A stretch of 64,000 bases of DNA from the NCBI GenBank assembly GCA_902791165.1, contig CADAVB010000002.1:1-64000 (forward strand), given 5' to 3'. The position numbers and the translations under genes were made by a program. A model generated the notes under the pieces. That model saw only the letters and a program-made list of their open reading frames with translations, did no database searches and had not been told where the DNA came from. Below are positions 17,845 through 26,644 of the stretch, one piece after another (positions within the stretch are counted from its first letter, which is position 1; every line of letters starts with the position of its first letter). The stretch comes from an uncultured Bacteroidia bacterium. Lineage in GTDB: Bacteria; Bacteroidota; Bacteroidia; Bacteroidales; F082.

Positions 17845-20118
17845 TTAGAACGTGTATCCGAATGAGAAATACATGCTGAATCGGCTCTCGTAAAGATTGG
17901 TCCATTGCGCCGTCAGCGATATGGGGCCTAAAAAGCTGTTGTAGGAATACTTCAGCCCTGCGCCATGTGAGACCATATCTGTCAATATGGTGTTGTATAT
18001 CGCGGTCAGATAGTGCTTCCCATAAAAATTGTAGCGCATGTCGAGGCGGGCTATCGTGAGAAGGGAAGGCGTGTTGCCAAACGCTTCCACATAATTGATG
18101 CCCACAAAAGGCATTTGGCTATCGAAATGACGGCCTGCAACCTCTCCTCCGCACTTGTGCCGCAAACCGTACAAGTAAGTCTCGTTATTGAAAAAGCGTC
18201 CGTACACCTGAGGAATGAAGGTCATGCGCCCGTCATTAGGTGTCCAATGGTATTGCACTGCAAAGGAAAGGTCAAAGTTGTTGTTTTCTCCTTTTTTCGA
18301 ATCCCAATAATAATTGGAGTTCAGGTTGGCAAAAAGGCCGTGCTTGGCGAAATAGGCATCGTCAAGATTGTCGAATTTGACATTTACGAAAGGTGTCACA
18401 AACTTGGTGGGCTCAAGCCAAAGGGTGTCTAAGATGGAGCCTTCCATGGAAACATTGTCGAAAACGGTGCTTGTGTATGACGCACCCGCAACGATGCACA
18501 AGTCGAGCAGATGGAATTGCGAGAAGTATGCGCTTATCTTCCTCTGGCGGTAATGCAGATTGATGAGATTGTCGGCATATATGTCGGTGGTCCTGAAATG
18601 TTCGTTGCGGTAGTCGAAGGCAAGGTGGAAATTGGCCAACCCCGACCGGGAATAGGTGTAAGTCAGGTTCACCTTCGGGCTGTAGCTCAGTTTCGTGCAT
18701 AGATTGAGCTTCGATCCGTTGAACTTCTTCTCGTTCAATCCGACGTCGAGCAGCAGGGCCGCGCCTTCCTCGGTGTCGTATCGCACTCCCATGCCAAACA
18801 CATGAGGCTTGGCAGGTTCCATATTGATGGTCAAATCGTAGGCATCCGAGAGAAATCCATCGGAACGGAGAGAGTCTGACTCTTTGATTTGATAGGTGAT
18901 TTCGTCGAAACAGCCCGTGCCTCGAAAAATCTTCATGGCATTCTCAATGTCGGCTTGCGAATAAGGCCGTCCAACCTTGAGGTGTCCTTTGCGAACGAGC
19001 CAGCGACTCTCGCGGTCATCCGCATTGTTGATGGTGATGGTGCCGATAAAAGCGGGGTCGATGGAGATGTTTTTGGCATGGGGCGCTTTGAGCGTCTTGC
19101 TGACAGGATGACCTGCCGAGGCATCAACGGACTTCTTTATGTCTTGTAGTTGCTTGTGGAAGTCGCTGGCACGTTTGTATCCCCGGTTCACCAAGGTGTC
19201 GATGGCATCGGGCGTGAAACTGAGCATACCGAAACCGCTGATGTCGGGAACAATATGGACATCGCATTTCTTTCGGTTTTCTGCCCGCTTTGCGTTGGTG
19301 GTGTTGGTGAGCAGTCGTGTAAACACCTGCGGCAGCGACTTCAAGTCGGCGGGTGTCACGTCTTTGTTGGAAGTGACTTCCACGCCGATGATGATGTCGG
19401 CACCCATCTCGCGAAGCACGTCGGCGGGAAAGTTGTTCACCAAGCCTCCATCGACGAGCACCTTGTCGCCTATGACGACAGGGGAGAAAACGCCTGGAAT
19501 GGCCATGCTGGCGCGCATCGCCGTGGGTACGCTGCCATGGCGCAACACTACTTCATCGCCTGTAACCATGTCGGTGGCCACACAAGCGAAAGGGATGGGC
19601 ATGTCGTTGAAGTCCATCTCTTCTTGATAGCCCACGCATAAGTCGTTGAACAAGTTGATGAGCGAGCTGTTATTGACATACGCGCTCGGCAACTGGCTGA
19701 TGAACGTCGAGTTGGGGCTTTGGTCTATAAAACTCTCATGGCCAAACGGCACATGGAGAATCATGGTGCTGTTGCGTTGCCTCATTTCTTCCGACATCAT
19801 GGAACGGTCGATCTTGTTTCCGATATATTCCGACCAATCCATGCTGGCGATAAGCTGGGTTAGTTCGTCGGGCGAATAGCCCAAGGCATAGAAGCCGCCT
19901 ATTATGGAACCCATGCTGGTGCCTGCCACATAATCGACGGGTATGCCCATCTCTTCGAGGTATTTCAGTGCCCCGATGTGCGCCGCACCTTTGGCACCGC
20001 CGCCACCGAGCACCACGCCGACTTTGAGACGTGGCGCTGAAAGGCTTTTGTCGTCGCTTTGGGCTTGTGATATGGCAGAAATTGCCACTAACAAAACAAA
20101 CAAACAGATTCTCTTCAT
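17845..20118 (-). CDS. Patatin-like phospholipase with outer-membrane barrel (PlpD/RssA-BamA type)
   Basis: A 757-residue secreted protein with a signal peptide ending near SAISQA. The patatin domain (about 32-320) has the oxyanion GGGGAKG, nucleophile GTSMG (Ser68) and the DGG dyad (Asp223). A POTRA-like segment (about 345-420) and a long beta-rich C-terminus ending in an aromatic residue (FSFGYTF) indicate a 16-strand BamA-like barrel. Family knowledge: lipid acyl hydrolase carried by a type Vd autotransporter-like pore. It likely sits in the outer membrane and may degrade or remodel lipids. It lies downstream of the M3 peptidase gene on the same strand, with a perfect hairpin between them. 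Confidence 0.88.
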   Translation of the reverse strand: MKRICLFVLLVAISAISQAQSDDKSLSAPRLKVGVVLGGGGAKGAAHIGALKYLEEMGIPVDYVAGTSMGSIIGGFYALGYSPDELTQLIASMDWSEYIGNKIDRSMMSEEMRQRNSTMILHVPFGHESFIDQSPNSTFISQLPSAYVNNSSLINLFNDLCVGYQEEMDFNDMPIPFACVATDMVTGDEVVLRHGSVPTAMRASMAIPGVFSPVVIGDKVLVDGGLVNNFPADVLREMGADIIIGVEVTSNKDVTPADLKSLPQVFTRLLTNTTNAKRAENRKKCDVHIVPDISGFGMLSFTPDAIDTLVNRGYKRASDFHKQLQDIKKSVDASAGHPVSKTLKAPHAKNISIDPAFIGTITINNADDRESRWLVRKGHLKVGRPYSQADIENAMKIFRGTGCFDEITYQIKESDSLRSDGFLSDAYDLTINMEPAKPHVFGMGVRYDTEEGAALLLDVGLNEKKFNGSKLNLCTKLSYSPKVNLTYTYSRSGLANFHLAFDYRNEHFRTTDIYADNLINLHYRQRKISAYFSQFHLLDLCIVAGASYTSTVFDNVSMEGSILDTLWLEPTKFVTPFVNVKFDNLDDAYFAKHGLFANLNSNYYWDSKKGENNNFDLSFAVQYHWTPNDGRMTFIPQVYGRFFNNETYLYGLRHKCGGEVAGRHFDSQMPFVGINYVEAFGNTPSLLTIARLDMRYNFYGKHYLTAIYNTILTDMVSHGAGLKYSYNSFLGPISLTAQWTNLYESRFSMYFSFGYTF

Positions 20119-20132
20119 TCTGCGGGTTTTTT

Positions 20133-20167
20133 AATGTAGGGCTGCCAAATCAAGGCAGCCCTACATT
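20133..20167. terminator. Perfect hairpin between peptidase and patatin genes
   Basis: Left arm 20133-20146 and right arm 20154-20167 are a perfect 14-bp inverted repeat around a 7-base loop. On the - strand it follows the peptidase stop but is trailed by A rather than T residues, so it may be a processing or partial-termination structure rather than a classical terminator. Confidence 0.55.
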
Positions 20168-20170
20168 ATA

Positions 20171-22318
20171 TTACTTCAATCCGCGTGCTCTCAGATAAGG
20201 CTCGTAGTCGGGGTCTTGGCCACGGAACTTGCGGTATTGCACCATGCCTTCGTCGTTGCCGCACTCTTGCAGGCAGTTCTTGCGGAACGAGGCGGCCAGC
20301 TCTTGGTTGAAGAGGTTGCCGGAGGTCTTGAAGTAGTTGAAAGCATCCTTGTCCAAAACCTCGGCCCAAGTGTAGGCATAGTAGCCTGCACTGTAGCCGC
20401 CGCTGAAGATGTGGGCGAAGTTGGTCGGGCGGTAGCGGGGCAGGATTTCGGGCATCAGGCCGATGGCGTCCATCTGCTGCTTCTCGAAAGCGTCCACGTC
20501 GATGTCTTTGGCCTCGGTCAGCTCGTGGAACTTCATGTCCAAGATGGAGGCGGCGATGAGTTCGGTGGTCATAAAGCCTTGGTTGAACAATGCGCTGTTC
20601 TCAATCTTGGCGATGAGGCTGTCGGGCATCACGTCGCCGGTTTGGTAGTGCTTGGCGAACATGCGGATGACTTCAGGCTCGGCCACCCAGTTCTCCATGA
20701 TTTGCGAAGGCAGTTCCACATAGTCGCGAGGCACGTTGCCGCAGGTGCGGTCGTAGAGGCCGTCGCTGAAGAAGGCGTGCAGCGAATGTCCAAACTCGTG
20801 CCACATGGTCTCGGTTTCGTCCCAAGTGAGCAGGGCAGGGGTGTCGCCCGTGGCAGGGGTGAAGTTCATCACCAAAGAGACGACGGGATAGACCTTGTTG
20901 CCGATGATGTCGTAGCCGCTTTCGCGGAAACTGGTGCACCATGCGCCGCCGCTCTTCGACTCGCGCGGATAGTAGTCGAGGTAGAGGATGCCGATGAAAT
21001 CGCCGTTGGCTTCCTTCACTTCGAAGGTTTCCACGCCGGGATAATAGATGGGTAGGTTGGTGTTTTGCGTGAAGGTGATGCCATACAGCTTGTTGGCGGC
21101 CATGAACATACCGTTTCTGACGTTATCGACGGTGAGGTAAGGCTTGATTTGGTTCTCGTCGAAGTCGTATTTGGCCTTGCGGAGCTTTTCGGCGTAGTAC
21201 CACCAGTCCCAGCCTTCGAGCTTGAAATCGGCACCTTCGGCTTTGGCGATGGCTTGCATTTCAGCGAGTTCGCGTTTGGCCAGTTTTTGTGCAGGGTTGA
21301 AGATGTCGATGAGGAACTTATCGACGGTGGCGGCGTCTTTGGCCATATTGACGTCCAGGATGTAGTTGGCGTGGTTGTCGAAGCCCATCAGTTGGGCCTT
21401 CTGCACACGCAGTTTCAGCATCTCGTTGATGAGGGCTTTGTTGTCGTACTCGTTGCCGTTGTCGCCACGGTTGTAGTAGGCCTTGTACATCTGTTCGCGC
21501 AGGTCGCGCTTGTCGGCGTATTGCAGGAAGGGGATGAGGCTGGGCTTGCTGAGGGTGAACACCCATTTGCCTTCCATGCCGTCGTTTTTGGCTTGCTCGG
21601 CGGCGGCGGCGATGCTGGTTTGCGGCAGTCCGGCGAGGTCGGCCTCATTGTCGATGACGAGCTTGAAGCCGCTGTTTTCCTTGAGCAAGTTGTTGCCAAA
21701 TTGCAGGCTGAGGGTCGAGAGTTGCTCGTTGATTTGGCTCAATTCGGCTTGCTTGTCGGCAGGAAGGGCAGCTCCGCTGCGCACGAAGTCCTTGTGGTAT
21801 TTCTCCACCACGCGGATTTGCTGGTCGTCGAGGCCCATTTCGTTGCGGTGCTGATACACATAGTCGATGCGCTCGAAAAGTTTCGGGTTCATCATGATGG
21901 CGTCGCCGTGCTTCGAGAGCATGGGCAGCACCTGCTCGGCGATGGCGTTCATCTCGTCGTTGGTGAGGCACTCGTTGAGGTTGAAGAACACGTTGCTGAC
22001 GCGGTCGAGGGTTTGTCCCGACTTGTCGAAGGGCAAAATGGTGTTTGCGAAAGTTGGGGTTTCGGCATTGTTGGCAATGGCCTCGATTTCAGCCTGTTGT
22101 TCCTTGATACCAGCCTCGAAAGCGGGCATATAGTGCTCGTTCTTGATTTGGTCGAATGGCGGCACTTGGAAGGGTGTCGTGTATTCGCTGAGGAAAGGAT
22201 TGGGCTTTTCGGCCTCGGTTTTCTGTTCGGGCTTCGAGGTGCACGAAGCCAATGTGATGACGCTTAAAGCCATCATTGCGGACTTGATCCGTAACATGTT
22301 GATGAGTTTTTTTGACAT
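20171..22318 (-). CDS. dcp-like: M3 family oligopeptidase / dipeptidyl carboxypeptidase lipoprotein
   Basis: A 715-residue metallopeptidase. The start at 22318 is chosen because it gives a clean lipoprotein signal with lipobox TLASC (Cys26) and lies 33 bases from a promoter box; the open frame upstream of it is AT-rich non-coding sequence. The zinc motif HEFGH in ETMWHEFGHSLHAFF and the downstream Glu region mark family M3. Length and similarity fit peptidyl-dipeptidase Dcp, which removes C-terminal dipeptides from oligopeptides. As a lipoprotein it would work in the periplasm or at the outer membrane and supply dipeptides to this protein-using anaerobe. Confidence 0.92.
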   Translation of the reverse strand: MSKKLINMLRIKSAMMALSVITLASCTSKPEQKTEAEKPNPFLSEYTTPFQVPPFDQIKNEHYMPAFEAGIKEQQAEIEAIANNAETPTFANTILPFDKSGQTLDRVSNVFFNLNECLTNDEMNAIAEQVLPMLSKHGDAIMMNPKLFERIDYVYQHRNEMGLDDQQIRVVEKYHKDFVRSGAALPADKQAELSQINEQLSTLSLQFGNNLLKENSGFKLVIDNEADLAGLPQTSIAAAAEQAKNDGMEGKWVFTLSKPSLIPFLQYADKRDLREQMYKAYYNRGDNGNEYDNKALINEMLKLRVQKAQLMGFDNHANYILDVNMAKDAATVDKFLIDIFNPAQKLAKRELAEMQAIAKAEGADFKLEGWDWWYYAEKLRKAKYDFDENQIKPYLTVDNVRNGMFMAANKLYGITFTQNTNLPIYYPGVETFEVKEANGDFIGILYLDYYPRESKSGGAWCTSFRESGYDIIGNKVYPVVSLVMNFTPATGDTPALLTWDETETMWHEFGHSLHAFFSDGLYDRTCGNVPRDYVELPSQIMENWVAEPEVIRMFAKHYQTGDVMPDSLIAKIENSALFNQGFMTTELIAASILDMKFHELTEAKDIDVDAFEKQQMDAIGLMPEILPRYRPTNFAHIFSGGYSAGYYAYTWAEVLDKDAFNYFKTSGNLFNQELAASFRKNCLQECGNDEGMVQYRKFRGQDPDYEPYLRARGLK

Positions 22319-22351
22319 ATTGATAGAAATTATGTTGTGATTTTCGCGCTG

Positions 22352-22359
22352 CAAAGATA
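22352..22359 (-). promoter_or_regulatory. -7 promoter box for the M3 peptidase gene
   Basis: TATCTTTG on the - strand, 33 bases upstream of the start at 22318, exact TAnnTTTG match. Confidence 0.65.
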
Positions 22360-22396
22360 ATAAACAATTAATTTTTCCTTGCATTAAAAAAAACAA

Positions 22397-22404
22397 TATT
22401 TTTG
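22397..22404 (+). promoter_or_regulatory. -7 promoter box for the glycogen operon
   Basis: TATTTTTG on the + strand, 44 bases upstream of ATG 22449. With the box at 22352 on the other strand, the 130-base gap is a divergent promoter region. Confidence 0.6.
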
Positions 22405-22448
22405 TAATCTGAAAACAAAGGATAATGAACGAAAATTGCTGAATAAAC

Positions 22449-24416
22449 ATGAGCTACATTTCCTGGGACAAGAAGAAATTGGTCAATCTGGAGTTCTCGC
22501 TCAACCATGAAGTGTTGAGGTCCAATGGTTTAGGCGCATTTCTCGCCACCACCGTGATTGGCTGCAACACGCGAAAATACCACGGCTTGTTGGTTGTGCC
22601 GCAGCCGCAATTGGACAACAACAACCATGTGCTGCTGTCGAGTTTGGACGAAACCATTATTGAGAACAAGGAGGAATTTCACCTCGGTGTGCACATGTAC
22701 CCCGAAGGCATCTATTCCCCTCGTGGCCACAAATACCTCCGCGACTTCACCGCCGACCCCATGCCGAAACTCACCTATCGCATTGGAAACGTGGTGCTCG
22801 ACAAGGAACTGATTTTCTCTTCCACCGAGGCACGGCTCTTTGTGCGCTATACCTTGCGCGAGGCCGCCGTGCCGATTACGCTGCGCGTTTTGCCTTTCCT
22901 CGCCTTCCGTAACGTCCACATGCTGACACATGAAAACCATGACGCCAGCCGCAAGGTGGAAATGGTGAAAAACGGCGCGTCGTGGCAGCTTTACAAGGAC
23001 TATTCGCGGCTGTTCATTCAGTTCTCGAAGGCGGCGGAATACACGCATGTGCCGCATTGGTATTACAACATGTTCTACATCCGCGAGCAGGAACGCGGCT
23101 ACGAAGCCATTGAAGACCAATTCGTTCCGGGTTTCTTCGAACTTCAGATGAAGCAAGGCGACTCGGTGATTCTCTCCGCCAGTTTGGAAGAGCAAAACCC
23201 AACGGCCATCAAGCGGCAGTGTGAGGCCGAAGTGAAACGCCTGTTGCCCCAAACGAGTTACGAGGAATGTCTGCTGAAAGCCGCACAGCAGTTCATCATC
23301 CACGACAAACAAGGCACAAGGCTTTGGGCTGGCTTCCCATGGTTCGACTCGTGTAGCCGAGACACTTTCCTTTCGCTGCCTGGAATCGCTTTGGCGCAAG
23401 GCGACGAAAAGACCTTCAGGGAGGCGCTTGACTATTTGATAGACAGGATGCAAGGCCCGTTTTTCCCGCACCGCTATTACCAAAAGAGCATGTATTTCAC
23501 GGCGGTCGATTCGCCGCTGTGGTTCTTCTTTGTGCTCCAACTCTACGAAAAGATGCTCGGCAAGGACAAGAAGGACATTTGGAAGAAATACAAAAAGCCG
23601 ATGACGACCATTTTGGAGAGTTTCATTGCGGGAACGGATTTCAATGTGCATACTTTGGACAATGGTTTGCTCTATGCCGGCAACCGCGACTTGGCCCTGA
23701 CTTGGATGAACGTCTTCGCCCAAGGCAAACCTTGGACACCCCGCACGGGCTTGGCGATTGAGGTCAATGCGCTGTGGTACAACGCTTTGTGTTTTGCAGT
23801 GGAATTGGTGAAAGTTGCCGAACCAAAGAATCCCAACTTGAAGAAATGGCAGGCTTTGGCCGACAAGGTGAAAACCGCATTTGCCGACACCTTTATTAAT
23901 AAGGCGAGCAACGGCTTCTACGACTTCGTGAACAGCAACGAGAAAAACACGCAAGTGCGCCCCAATATGATGATTGCAGCGGCCTTGCCCCATACGCCCA
24001 TGAGCGACGAAATGCAGAAACGCGCTTTCGACATCGCCCACTCCGAACTCCTGACTACCAGAGGAATACGCTCGCTTTCACCCAACGACGAAGCCTACAA
24101 AGGCATCAGCATTGGCAACCATTCGGAGCGCGAACGCGCCTATCACAACGGCACCACATTCCCCTGGCTGATAGCGTTTTACGCCGAATTGTCGGTGAAA
24201 CTGTTCGGGAAGACTTCGCTGCCGTATCTGGAAGACCTTTACAACGGTTTCGAGGTGGCCATCAAGGAAAACGGAATCGGTTCGGTTTCAGAGATTTATG
24301 ATGGCAATCCGCCTTTTGAGGCGCGTGGTTGCATCTCGCAATCGACGAGCGTGGGCGCTTTGCTTTACCTCAAGTATTTGATTGACGAACTAAACAAGAA
24401 AGGAGGCTCAAAATGA
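22449..24416 (+). CDS. Glycogen debranching enzyme (amylo-alpha-1,6-glucosidase type)
   Basis: A 655-residue protein. The N-terminal beta-rich domain (RSNGLGAFLATTVIGCNTRKYHGLLV) is that of archaeal/bacterial type debranching enzymes. The (alpha/alpha)6 GDE_C catalytic domain follows from about residue 280, with WFDSCSRDTFLSLPG and late elements WYNALCFAVE and ARGCISQST. It should hydrolyse or transfer alpha-1,6 branches of glycogen. No signal peptide, so it is cytoplasmic. Its stop overlaps the start of the glycosyltransferase gene (ATGA), and GH57 and phosphorylase genes follow on the same strand. Confidence 0.9.
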   Translation: MSYISWDKKKLVNLEFSLNHEVLRSNGLGAFLATTVIGCNTRKYHGLLVVPQPQLDNNNHVLLSSLDETIIENKEEFHLGVHMYPEGIYSPRGHKYLRDFTADPMPKLTYRIGNVVLDKELIFSSTEARLFVRYTLREAAVPITLRVLPFLAFRNVHMLTHENHDASRKVEMVKNGASWQLYKDYSRLFIQFSKAAEYTHVPHWYYNMFYIREQERGYEAIEDQFVPGFFELQMKQGDSVILSASLEEQNPTAIKRQCEAEVKRLLPQTSYEECLLKAAQQFIIHDKQGTRLWAGFPWFDSCSRDTFLSLPGIALAQGDEKTFREALDYLIDRMQGPFFPHRYYQKSMYFTAVDSPLWFFFVLQLYEKMLGKDKKDIWKKYKKPMTTILESFIAGTDFNVHTLDNGLLYAGNRDLALTWMNVFAQGKPWTPRTGLAIEVNALWYNALCFAVELVKVAEPKNPNLKKWQALADKVKTAFADTFINKASNGFYDFVNSNEKNTQVRPNMMIAAALPHTPMSDEMQKRAFDIAHSELLTTRGIRSLSPNDEAYKGISIGNHSERERAYHNGTTFPWLIAFYAELSVKLFGKTSLPYLEDLYNGFEVAIKENGIGSVSEIYDGNPPFEARGCISQSTSVGALLYLKYLIDELNKKGGSK

Positions 24417-25699
24417 GAGTCTTGATGTTTGGCTGGGAGTTTCCGCCCCATATCACGGGCGGCCTTGGCACGGCCTGTTTCGGCATGACCAAAGGCTTGG
24501 CCAAGAACGATGTGGACGTGCTTTTCGTGGTGCCCCGTGCCTATGGCGACGAGGACGAAACCAATGTGCGCCTGCTCAATGCCAGCGACGTGACCATCGA
24601 CATCGACCACGAGAAAGATCGTAGTTATTGGGAGCGTGTGCAGTATATGGAGATAGGCTCCAACATCATTCCGTATGTCGGGCCGGAACAATTTGCCAAT
24701 GTTTTGGAAAGTGACCGCCATGTGGTGGAAAACTTTAATCACACTGGTTCAGTGTTTGCGCGGAATTACCAGTTTTCGGGCAAATACGGCATGAACCTGA
24801 TGGAAGAGGTGGCTCGCTATGCCTTGATTGGCTCGTCGATAGCCACAAAATACGAATTCGATGTCATCCATGCCCACGACTGGCTTACCTATTCGGCGGG
24901 CATTGCGGCGAAGGAAACCACAGGCAAACCTTTAGTGGTTCACATGCACGCAACCGAATTTGACCGCTCGGGCGAGAACATCAACACGGATGTGTATGCC
25001 ATCGAGCGCAGGGGCATGGAGGCTGCCGACCGCGTTATCACGGTGAGCAACCTGACGCGCAACATCGTTATTAATAAATATGGTATCGACCCCGCTAAGG
25101 TAGTGACGGTTCACAATGCCGTGGAGCCTAATGACAAGCCCAAGTCGGAATACGAGCGCAGCGGCTTGGATGCCAAGGTGGTGACTTTCCTCGGAAGAAT
25201 CACCTACCAGAAAGGCCCCGAATATTTCATTGAGGCTGCCTACAAAATCCATCAAGTCGATCCAAGCATCCATTTCGTGATGGCGGGCACGGGTGACATG
25301 CTGGAAGGCATGATTCGCCGAGTGGCGCAACTTGGCATGGGCAGTCATTTCCATTTCACGGGCTTCCTGAAAGGCGAGGCCGTCGATCAAATGTTTGCCA
25401 TGACGGATGTGTTCGTTATGCCTTCAATATCAGAGCCTTTCGGTATTGTGCCTTTGGAGGCCATGCGCTTGAATGTGCCTGTGGTCATCAGCAAGCAGTC
25501 GGGCGTTTCCGAAGTGGTGAAGCACGCTTTGAAAGTCGATTTCTGGGACATCAACGGCTTGGCTGACGCCATCTACGGCCTTTGCCATTACAAGCCCTTG
25601 GCCGATTGTTTCAAGGACGAAGGCAAGGACGAAGTCGATAGCCTCAAATGGGAAGCCGCCGCGAAGAAGATAAAGATGGTTTATGAGGAGATTTTGTAA
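24413..25699 (+). CDS. GT-B glycosyltransferase of glycogen/alpha-glucan metabolism
   Basis: A 428-residue protein starting MRVLMFGWEFPPHITGGLG, the KxGGL-like donor loop of starch/glycogen synthases. The C-terminal half has FLGRITYQKGPEYF and SEPFGIVPLEAMRLNVPVV with the E-x7-E pair of GT4/GT5 enzymes. It has the same neighbours (debranching enzyme and GH57 amylase) that I recall from other Bacteroidales, where it is annotated as a glycogen-synthase-like transferase. It may elongate alpha-1,4 glucans from an NDP-glucose. The presence of a GT3-type synthase at 30479 means the two could have separate primers or products. Confidence 0.82.
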   Translation: MRVLMFGWEFPPHITGGLGTACFGMTKGLAKNDVDVLFVVPRAYGDEDETNVRLLNASDVTIDIDHEKDRSYWERVQYMEIGSNIIPYVGPEQFANVLESDRHVVENFNHTGSVFARNYQFSGKYGMNLMEEVARYALIGSSIATKYEFDVIHAHDWLTYSAGIAAKETTGKPLVVHMHATEFDRSGENINTDVYAIERRGMEAADRVITVSNLTRNIVINKYGIDPAKVVTVHNAVEPNDKPKSEYERSGLDAKVVTFLGRITYQKGPEYFIEAAYKIHQVDPSIHFVMAGTGDMLEGMIRRVAQLGMGSHFHFTGFLKGEAVDQMFAMTDVFVMPSISEPFGIVPLEAMRLNVPVVISKQSGVSEVVKHALKVDFWDINGLADAIYGLCHYKPLADCFKDEGKDEVDSLKWEAAAKKIKMVYEEIL

Positions 25700-25708
25700 T
25701 TATATGCT

Positions 25709-25723
25709 ATCACAAATTGTGAT
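25709..25723. repeat. Small perfect palindrome between glycosyltransferase and RhuM-like genes
   Basis: ATCACAAATTGTGAT: 7-bp arms around one base, 19 bases before the RhuM-like start. Size and position suit an operator, but no regulator can be named. Confidence 0.4.
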
Positions 25724-25741
25724 GGAGTCATGTAAATCATT

Positions 25742-26626
25742 ATGAAAGATGAGATTGTAATATATCAACCAAATGAGACATTCCAACTGGAGGTGCATGT
25801 GCAGGGCGATTCCGTATGGCTCAATCGTCAGCAGATGGCACTGCTGTTTGATCGCGATGTCAAGACAATCGGTAAGCATATTAAAAATGCGCTGCAAGAG
25901 GAACTTAAACCAGTTGTCGCAAATTTTGCGATAACTCAAAAACTTGAAGAAAATCCAGTTGTCGCAATTTTTGCGACAACTGCTGCCGATGGCAAGACTT
26001 ATCAGGTGGAGTATTACAATCTTGATATGATTCTTTCGGTGGGTTATCGGGTGAAAAGCCATAGGGGTGTCGAATTTAGGCGTTGGGCCAATCATGTGTT
26101 GAAAGACTATTTGCTCAAGGGCTATGCTTTTAATCAGCGATTGCAAACAATCGAAAATCGTTTAGAAGAACACTCATTGACACTGGCCGAACATAACGAG
26201 AAGCTCGATTTCTTTATTCGTACTTCGTTGCCACCGAAGGAAGGAATCTTTTTTGATGGCCAAATGTTTGATGCCTATGCTTTTGTGTCCGAGTTGGTGC
26301 GTACAGCAAAGCAACGTATTATCCTGATTGATAACTATGTGGATGATACGGTTTTGACAATGCTGGATAAGAGAGGACCAAATGTGAAAGCGGATATATA
26401 TACAAAGGTTGTCAGTAACCAGTTGGCACTTGATTTAAACCGACATAATCAGCAATATCCAGTGGTTGATATTCATGAATTTGGCTTGTCGCATGACAGG
26501 TTCTTGATTATCGATGATATTGTGTATCATATTGGAGCTTCGTTGAAGGATTTAGGGAAACGCTGGTTTGCGTTTAGTATTATGGATGATATTACAGCAG
26601 AACTGCTTGTAAGTAAATTAAATTAA
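25742..26626 (+). CDS. RhuM-like protein with C-terminal PLD-like segment
   Basis: A 294-residue protein. Residues about 1-150 match the RhuM/virulence-protein family: SVWLNRQQMALLFDRDVKTIGKHI, then YQVEYYNLDMILSVGYRVKS and FRRWANHVLKDYLLKGYAFN. The C-terminal part has IILIDNYVDDTVLTML and HDRFLIIDDIVYHIGASLKD, resembling a single phospholipase-D-type H-x-(K/R)-x4-D motif. The family often sits in islands with toxin-antitoxin, restriction or other defence genes; its biochemical role is not established. Oddity: residues about 57-80 hold a tandem duplication of the VVAxFAxT peptide encoded by two palindromes (25913-25980). It interrupts the glycogen cluster, so it is probably an acquired accessory gene. 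Confidence 0.75.
   Translation: MKDEIVIYQPNETFQLEVHVQGDSVWLNRQQMALLFDRDVKTIGKHIKNALQEELKPVVANFAITQKLEENPVVAIFATTAADGKTYQVEYYNLDMILSVGYRVKSHRGVEFRRWANHVLKDYLLKGYAFNQRLQTIENRLEEHSLTLAEHNEKLDFFIRTSLPPKEGIFFDGQMFDAYAFVSELVRTAKQRIILIDNYVDDTVLTMLDKRGPNVKADIYTKVVSNQLALDLNRHNQQYPVVDIHEFGLSHDRFLIIDDIVYHIGASLKDLGKRWFAFSIMDDITAELLVSKLN
25913..25980 (+). repeat. Tandem palindromic duplication inside the RhuM-like gene
   Basis: Two 23-base palindromic units at 25913-25935 and 25958-25980, 45 bases apart and in frame. The second is a perfect 10-bp inverted repeat (GTTGTCGCAA / TTGCGACAAC) around a 3-base centre; the first has one mismatch. They encode PVVANFAIT and PVVAIFATT. Confidence 0.8.
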
Positions 26627-26644
26627 TAATCAAATAATAGCATT

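Noticed and set aside
20133..20167. Perfect hairpin as a standard rho-independent terminator of the M3 peptidase gene
   Set aside because: The T-run is on the wrong side for the - strand transcript, so it is listed only as a hairpin with possible partial function.
21065..22267. A 400-codon open frame on the + strand opposite the M3 peptidase gene
   Set aside because: Its product is low-complexity (Val, Leu, Gly, His rich) with no family pattern, and the - strand frame has a complete zinc peptidase. It is a shadow caused by GC-rich third positions.
22530..24041. A 503-codon open frame on the - strand opposite the debranching enzyme gene
   Set aside because: His, Val and Gln rich, no motif; the + strand gene is a full GDE protein with operon overlaps.
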